From NCBI GenBank assembly GCA_003118195.1, contig BEXV01000298.1:243464-307463 (forward strand): a stretch of 64,000 nucleotides of DNA. The letters run 5' to 3'. Made by a program: the position numbers and the translations under genes. This document shows, one piece after another, positions 60,306 to 64,000 of the stretch (position 1 is its first letter; every line of letters begins with the position of its first letter). The DNA comes from Hemicentrotus pulcherrimus. Taxonomy: Eukaryota; Echinodermata; Echinoidea; Camarodonta; Strongylocentrotidae. Under the pieces are notes generated by a model. That model was given only the letters and a program-made list of their open reading frames with translations, was not told the origin of the DNA and did no database searches.

Positions 60306-60560
60306 AGTCTGACCCCTTTCTAAACTATCTTGAACTGTCTTTGAAATTACAGCAGCAAAAAGAAGAAAAAAAATGGTAAAATGTTAGGACTATTTATCAT
60401 GTCCTCTGGCAGCCTCATAAAATTGGAGCAACCCTTTTCTCGTCTGGTGTGTGTTTTTGATCTTTGACTACTGAAATTCTTGCCATAGTGTTTGCAAAGC
60501 AATAATGAAATATTTGTAGGGAAGTCTCTTATTTTGTGGCTTGAAAAAATTTATCAAAAG

Positions 60561-60566
60561 AATAAA
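60561..60566 (+). terminator. Poly(A) signal AATAAA (proximal)
   Basis: Hexamer within an A-rich stretch 255 bases after the stop codon; it could serve a short 3' UTR. Confidence 0.4.
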
Positions 60567-61380
60567 AAAAGAAAAGGACAAAATTAAAGACTCCAGTGAC
60601 ACGATTTTTTCTGAAGGCTGACCAGAAAGTGAAAAATTTATTTGAATACATGATGTTGTACCTCACCAATCTATTCAATGATATGAAAAATGTGCCTTAT
60701 AAGATTTGAATGACAAGTCAAAATATGATCTAAAGATATACTATTTTTGATACTCATCATTTACTCCTTTATATTCTTCAGAATTGTGGTGTAATGTTAG
60801 TGCTTTTCCATCTTATGCATGTCCTTGTTTCCTTGATGTAGGTGTGGGTGTACATGAAATTTGTGCGCTTTCGTGCCTTTTTATTCTTTTTTTTTGATCG
60901 ACTTGCTTTGAAATGGTGCTAGCTCTCTAGTCTGTCAGATGAAAGTGGACTCCCTTGCGCTGAATCGCTTGCGCTGACTCTAGAAGCCTTTCTTAGTAGA
61001 AATAGATATTAATGTCTCCTATTGTGTCTTTGACCTTCTTGACGAAGGTTCTTTGTATTGTCTTTCGTATATGTTTACTGATAGTTTTTCACCTTATGAA
61101 ATTTATTGTACAAAATTAAAAAAAATTGTCATCAAAATTGATTAGAATAATGGACAGTGTAGGAAATAGCCATAGAATTACAAGTCAATATTTCTACTTT
61201 TTAGGAAAATTTCTTCAGGAATTTCTCATCTCTTTACACTTCAATGTTTTAATTAAATCATCAACTATGCAAATTCAGAGATGTTATATTTTGTCATGTT
61301 AAAGAATTATTTTTCTAATGCTACATTTTATATTGTTGAATAGATTGGTTAATACAATGTGTTGTGTGAGATTATTGATT

Positions 61381-61386
61381 AATAAA
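61381..61386 (+). terminator. Poly(A) signal AATAAA (distal)
   Basis: Hexamer in TTAATAAATGAG, followed within 30-50 bases by a T- and GT-rich stretch (TTTTTTGTATGTATGGTGT), as expected for a cleavage site. Confidence 0.55.
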
Positions 61387-61625
61387 TGAGCTTCCCTATG
61401 AATTCACGACTTCATTTAATTTTTTGTATGTATGGTGTATAAGGAATGTGGTTTGTTCTGTGAATGCATTTGATTACTTATTCAAACAGCATTTTACCGT
61501 TTTAAATATAAAACTTTTAGGAAGTTCTGAGATTGAACTTTGCTTGTGATGCAAATTTGTGAAAGTTTGCAAATTTCTCTTGTCTGTTTGAAGAACATTT
61601 GATTGTGCAATTGTAAAAGTAAAGT

Positions 61626-62000
61626 GTGATGATGGGGATGGTGCTGCAAATACCTGCAATGCTGAGGACGATGATAATTATGGTAGTTTATGATAGTAAT
61701 AGTGATGGTTGCTGTGAGGGTGATAATATGGACAGAAGTTACCATGAAGATGGTGAACTTGGTGGTGATGGTGATGATCGTAATGATGATGATGATGAGA
61801 TGGTGGTAACACCTATGATAGAAAAGATGATAACGGCGAAGACCACAATGATATTTGTGATGATGAAGATGATAATAATGACGATGATGATAATGATGAT
61901 GATGAAGATGTTAGATAATGATGATGCTGCTGCTGGTGATAATGATGATGGTAGTGGGTATGGTGATTGTTATGATGAAGTGGAAGATGATGCAATGAAA
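61626..62000. repeat. Degenerate (GAT)n simple-sequence region
   Basis: Long stretch of GATGATGAT with GGT and AAT variants. It is open in several frames (Asp/Met-rich on +, His/Ser-rich on -) only because the repeat lacks stop codons. Confidence 0.85.
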
Positions 62001-62825
62001 GTGATAATAGTTATGAGACAGACACATATTCGATAATGATTTAAAAATTTCCTCTTCAAAACCATATCGCGAACAAGTCTATGTACACTTGTATGTTTCT
62101 GTTGCGGTATTTTGAAAATTCTTTTATAGTTTGATGTACAACTGTATAACGATCCCAAATATTATCCTGCTCATTGGGAAGTGACGATTCAACTAGATGA
62201 AGTGCAACTTTTGCATGTTTTTGTCGCAAGATAAGTTCAAACTTGATACACCGAAATTTAGACAAGACTCTTTTTAATTAGCAAATGTATGGATTTTGGT
62301 ATCACAGTTGGATATAATCATAACGATATAATCATGACGATTAATAATATAACGATTTTAACCTTCTTTCGAAGCTACCAACACTTCGGTATACATATAC
62401 ATTATTAAATTACATACTGGTATACGCACACACCGTTACATTACACATTGAAGATATAAAAAAATAGTTATAGACAAAGAAAAAATAAAGCCTGTGTCAC
62501 TCTTGCGCCTTGCTACATATGCACTAAAAAATGTGTTTAGGTAGATATAACATTGGGGACGGAACATGGTTTTAAAAATATTAGCATCAAATTTGGCAAA
62601 CGTTCTTTTCACGTGAACATATACATGGACGTAGTTTTTACATGAAATTGGAGAGGAACGCGTCCATGGTTGACACCGCCCTTGCTTTTCGTAATTAAAA
62701 TATTATTTGCATCAGAATTGAGATTCAGACGCGTGAATAAATGTAATGTGAATATTTTTTCTCAAGTTGAACTACCAAACAATATTAATACAATTGTAAT
62801 AACAAGAAGATAACGGTGGTCAGAT

Positions 62826-62966
62826 GGAGAAGAGAAAGATGAAGAGAGAGAGAGAGAGAGGAACAACACGAAGAAGGTAAATATGAAGAAGAAGAAGAGA
62901 GAGAGAGCGAAACAGAGAGAGGCAGAGAGAGACAGAGGGAGACAGAGAGACTGAGACAGAGAGAGA
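62826..62966. repeat. (GA)n-rich simple sequence
   Basis: AGAGAGAG and GAAGAAGA blocks over about 140 bases. Confidence 0.85.
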
Positions 62967-63537
62967 GTAAATGAAACAGTTATGCGTTGGTGTATAGCCA
63001 AACCTTCTAGAAAACGAGATTGGTCACTTGTCATACTTCTAGGCTTCTGTGCATCGCTGATCTACATGTAATGTTTCATGGCATGAATAGGCCTACCTCG
63101 AAAGAGGATACAAGGGGAAAGACAAATATTGTTGTAGTTTAGAATATTTACCAATTTTTTGTATAACTCTTCTTGTTCACCGGTGGGAAGAAGTCTCTTG
63201 TATCCACACCAGGTACATAATTATGCAGTTTCTTAAATATGAATTGCTTTCAAAGCTATTGACAGTTGTGGATCATGAAATGCCTTATCTACTTCAAAAT
63301 ACCAAACAATGCTTCAGGGTGACGAAGCCCCTCCCACATCGACTTATTTGAATATCCTCCTGTAACAAGGATGCCCAAACCAATTTCAAAGTTTTCTAGT
63401 AACATCTCTCAGTGTGATATTTTGATAATTGATTATTCCCTTCATTATTGAGAAAAATGATAACATGGTAGATTAAAAGCAAAAATTGTCACAAGCATCG
63501 TCACTAAAACGTCACAAGCATTTATGCGAATGCATTA

Positions 63538-63545
63538 TGACGTCA
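63538..63545. promoter_or_regulatory. Perfect CRE palindrome upstream of the next gene
   Basis: TGACGTCA, about 158 bp before the ATG at 63703; a second half-site (ACGTCA) lies nearby at 63509. This is a plausible CREB/ATF site in the promoter or 5' UTR of the downstream gene. No clear TATA box was seen. Confidence 0.4.
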
Positions 63546-63702
63546 GAGACAGAATGCGCTAGGTTTCGCGTTTTGTGTATATGGTGATTACTTTGTTTAC
63601 TTACTGTATTACCAGTGTTCTATTCAATCACTTGCGAATATCATCGGTATATTGAGTTCTTTACTTAGTATTCGAATTTGCTTTTGTTTACTTTGAATAA
63701 AA

Positions 63703-63847
63703 ATGGGGTGCATACGCAGCAAACCAGTTCATCGTCAGGATGAAAACGAGGACGTGTTCGTCTTCGACGACATTGATGAATCCCGAAGCACTGGATTCAA
63801 GCTGGACATCGTCGAAGAGAGTAAATCTTTCGAAAGGATTGGGGACG
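63703..63847 (+). CDS. First coding exon of an unrecognised gene with acylation-like N-terminus
   Basis: ATG in AAAATGG context after an AT-rich leader. Encodes MGCIRSKPVHRQDENEDVFV followed by an acidic stretch (FDDIDES) and VEESKSFERIGD, ending in phase 1 at a donor (GACG then GTAGGA). Gly2 and Cys3 with Ser6-Lys7 form the pattern of N-myristoylated and palmitoylated proteins such as Src-family kinases, so membrane attachment is likely. The rest is not a domain I know, and the gene continues outside the window. Low-complexity GA and G runs follow the exon to the end of the window. Confidence 0.65.
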
Positions 63848-63937
63848 GTAGGAAATGCAACTTGACAATTCGAAGTTCATGATAATAAACGCTTATTGAA
63901 TTATAGTTCAGTACAAATGGAGAGGATTTGGGTTGGA

Positions 63938-64000
63938 GAGAGAGAGAGAGAGGGATATAATCAAAGAGTAAGGGGGAAGAGGCGGGGGGGGGGGGGGGGG
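63938..64000. repeat. GA repeat and terminal G homopolymer
   Basis: (GA)n at 63938-63952 and a run of G to the last base. The G run probably marks a sequencing or assembly end. Confidence 0.7.

Larger units (their letters stand above)
60306..61405 (+). other. 3' untranslated region of the collagen gene
   Basis: AT-rich sequence after the TAG with no further open frame of coding type. Two AATAAA signals (60561 and 61381) would give a short and a long form of about 0.3 and 1.1 kb. Confidence 0.7.
61406..63537. other. Intergenic region between the collagen gene and the next gene
   Basis: Holds a GAT/GATGAT-rich stretch (61626-62000), a GA-rich stretch (62826-62966) and otherwise featureless AT-rich sequence. 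No RNA gene or protein-coding exon could be supported. Confidence 0.55.

Noticed and set aside
61626..62036. 136-codon open frame rich in Asp and Met
   Set aside because: It is a (GAT)n simple repeat without stops; no domain, no codon structure, and equally open on the other strand.

Overview
The window is almost entirely one animal gene on the + strand: a fibrillar procollagen alpha chain whose N-propeptide is built from SURF modules (sea urchin fibrillar modules, about 140 residues with four cysteines). SURF modules are known to me from echinoderm fibrillar collagens and related echinoderm matrix proteins, so the source is very probably an echinoderm, most likely a sea urchin. The closest known relatives are the sea urchin 2-alpha and 5-alpha procollagen chains. 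I cannot name the species or the orthologue from sequence alone.

Layout. 1-1205 is intron or upstream sequence of the 5'-incomplete gene; the signal peptide and any earlier N-propeptide exons lie outside the window. 1206-22449 holds eleven SURF modules in thirteen exons, all joined by phase-1 introns at module borders. Modules 1-2 (1206-3419) and 3-4 (7421-9823) are a tandem duplicate, and module 1 carries an in-frame TGA where a conserved cysteine codon should be. The 6.7-kb intron after module 4 holds a partial module exon and a candidate alternative last exon, besides three inverted-repeat mobile elements. 23704-23714 is an 11-nt microexon. 24198-25837 encodes the short N-propeptide triple helix, and 26548-26616 the N-telopeptide with a likely N-proteinase site. 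27133-56255 encodes an uninterrupted major helix of 337 Gly-X-Y triplets in 45 exons built on the 54/45/99/108 rule. 56759-56821 is the C-telopeptide and 57270-60305 the C-propeptide (COLFI domain) with seven of the usual eight cysteines. The 3' UTR follows, with an AATAAA at 61381.

Counting only exons I trust, 70 exons and about 8.84 kb of coding sequence (about 2,945 codons) fall in the window, and all join in a consistent frame apart from the TGA in module 1. Introns are AT-rich and hold scattered MITE-like inverted-repeat elements, one probable tRNA-derived SINE, microsatellites and two relic exon duplications.

From about 61.4 kb the sequence is intergenic (GAT-rich and GA-rich simple repeats). 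It ends with the first coding exon of a second + strand gene (63703-63847), whose product starts MGCIRSK, a dual-acylation-like N-terminus. A perfect CRE palindrome sits about 160 bp upstream of it. I do not recognise that gene.

How the parts should work together: the C-propeptide selects and nucleates a trimer, probably a heterotrimer since one inter-chain cysteine is missing. The helix forms the fibril. Telopeptide lysines pair with two helix lysines whose 843-residue spacing equals that of vertebrate type I collagen. The large SURF N-propeptide would project from the fibril surface or be cut off at the N-telopeptide site.
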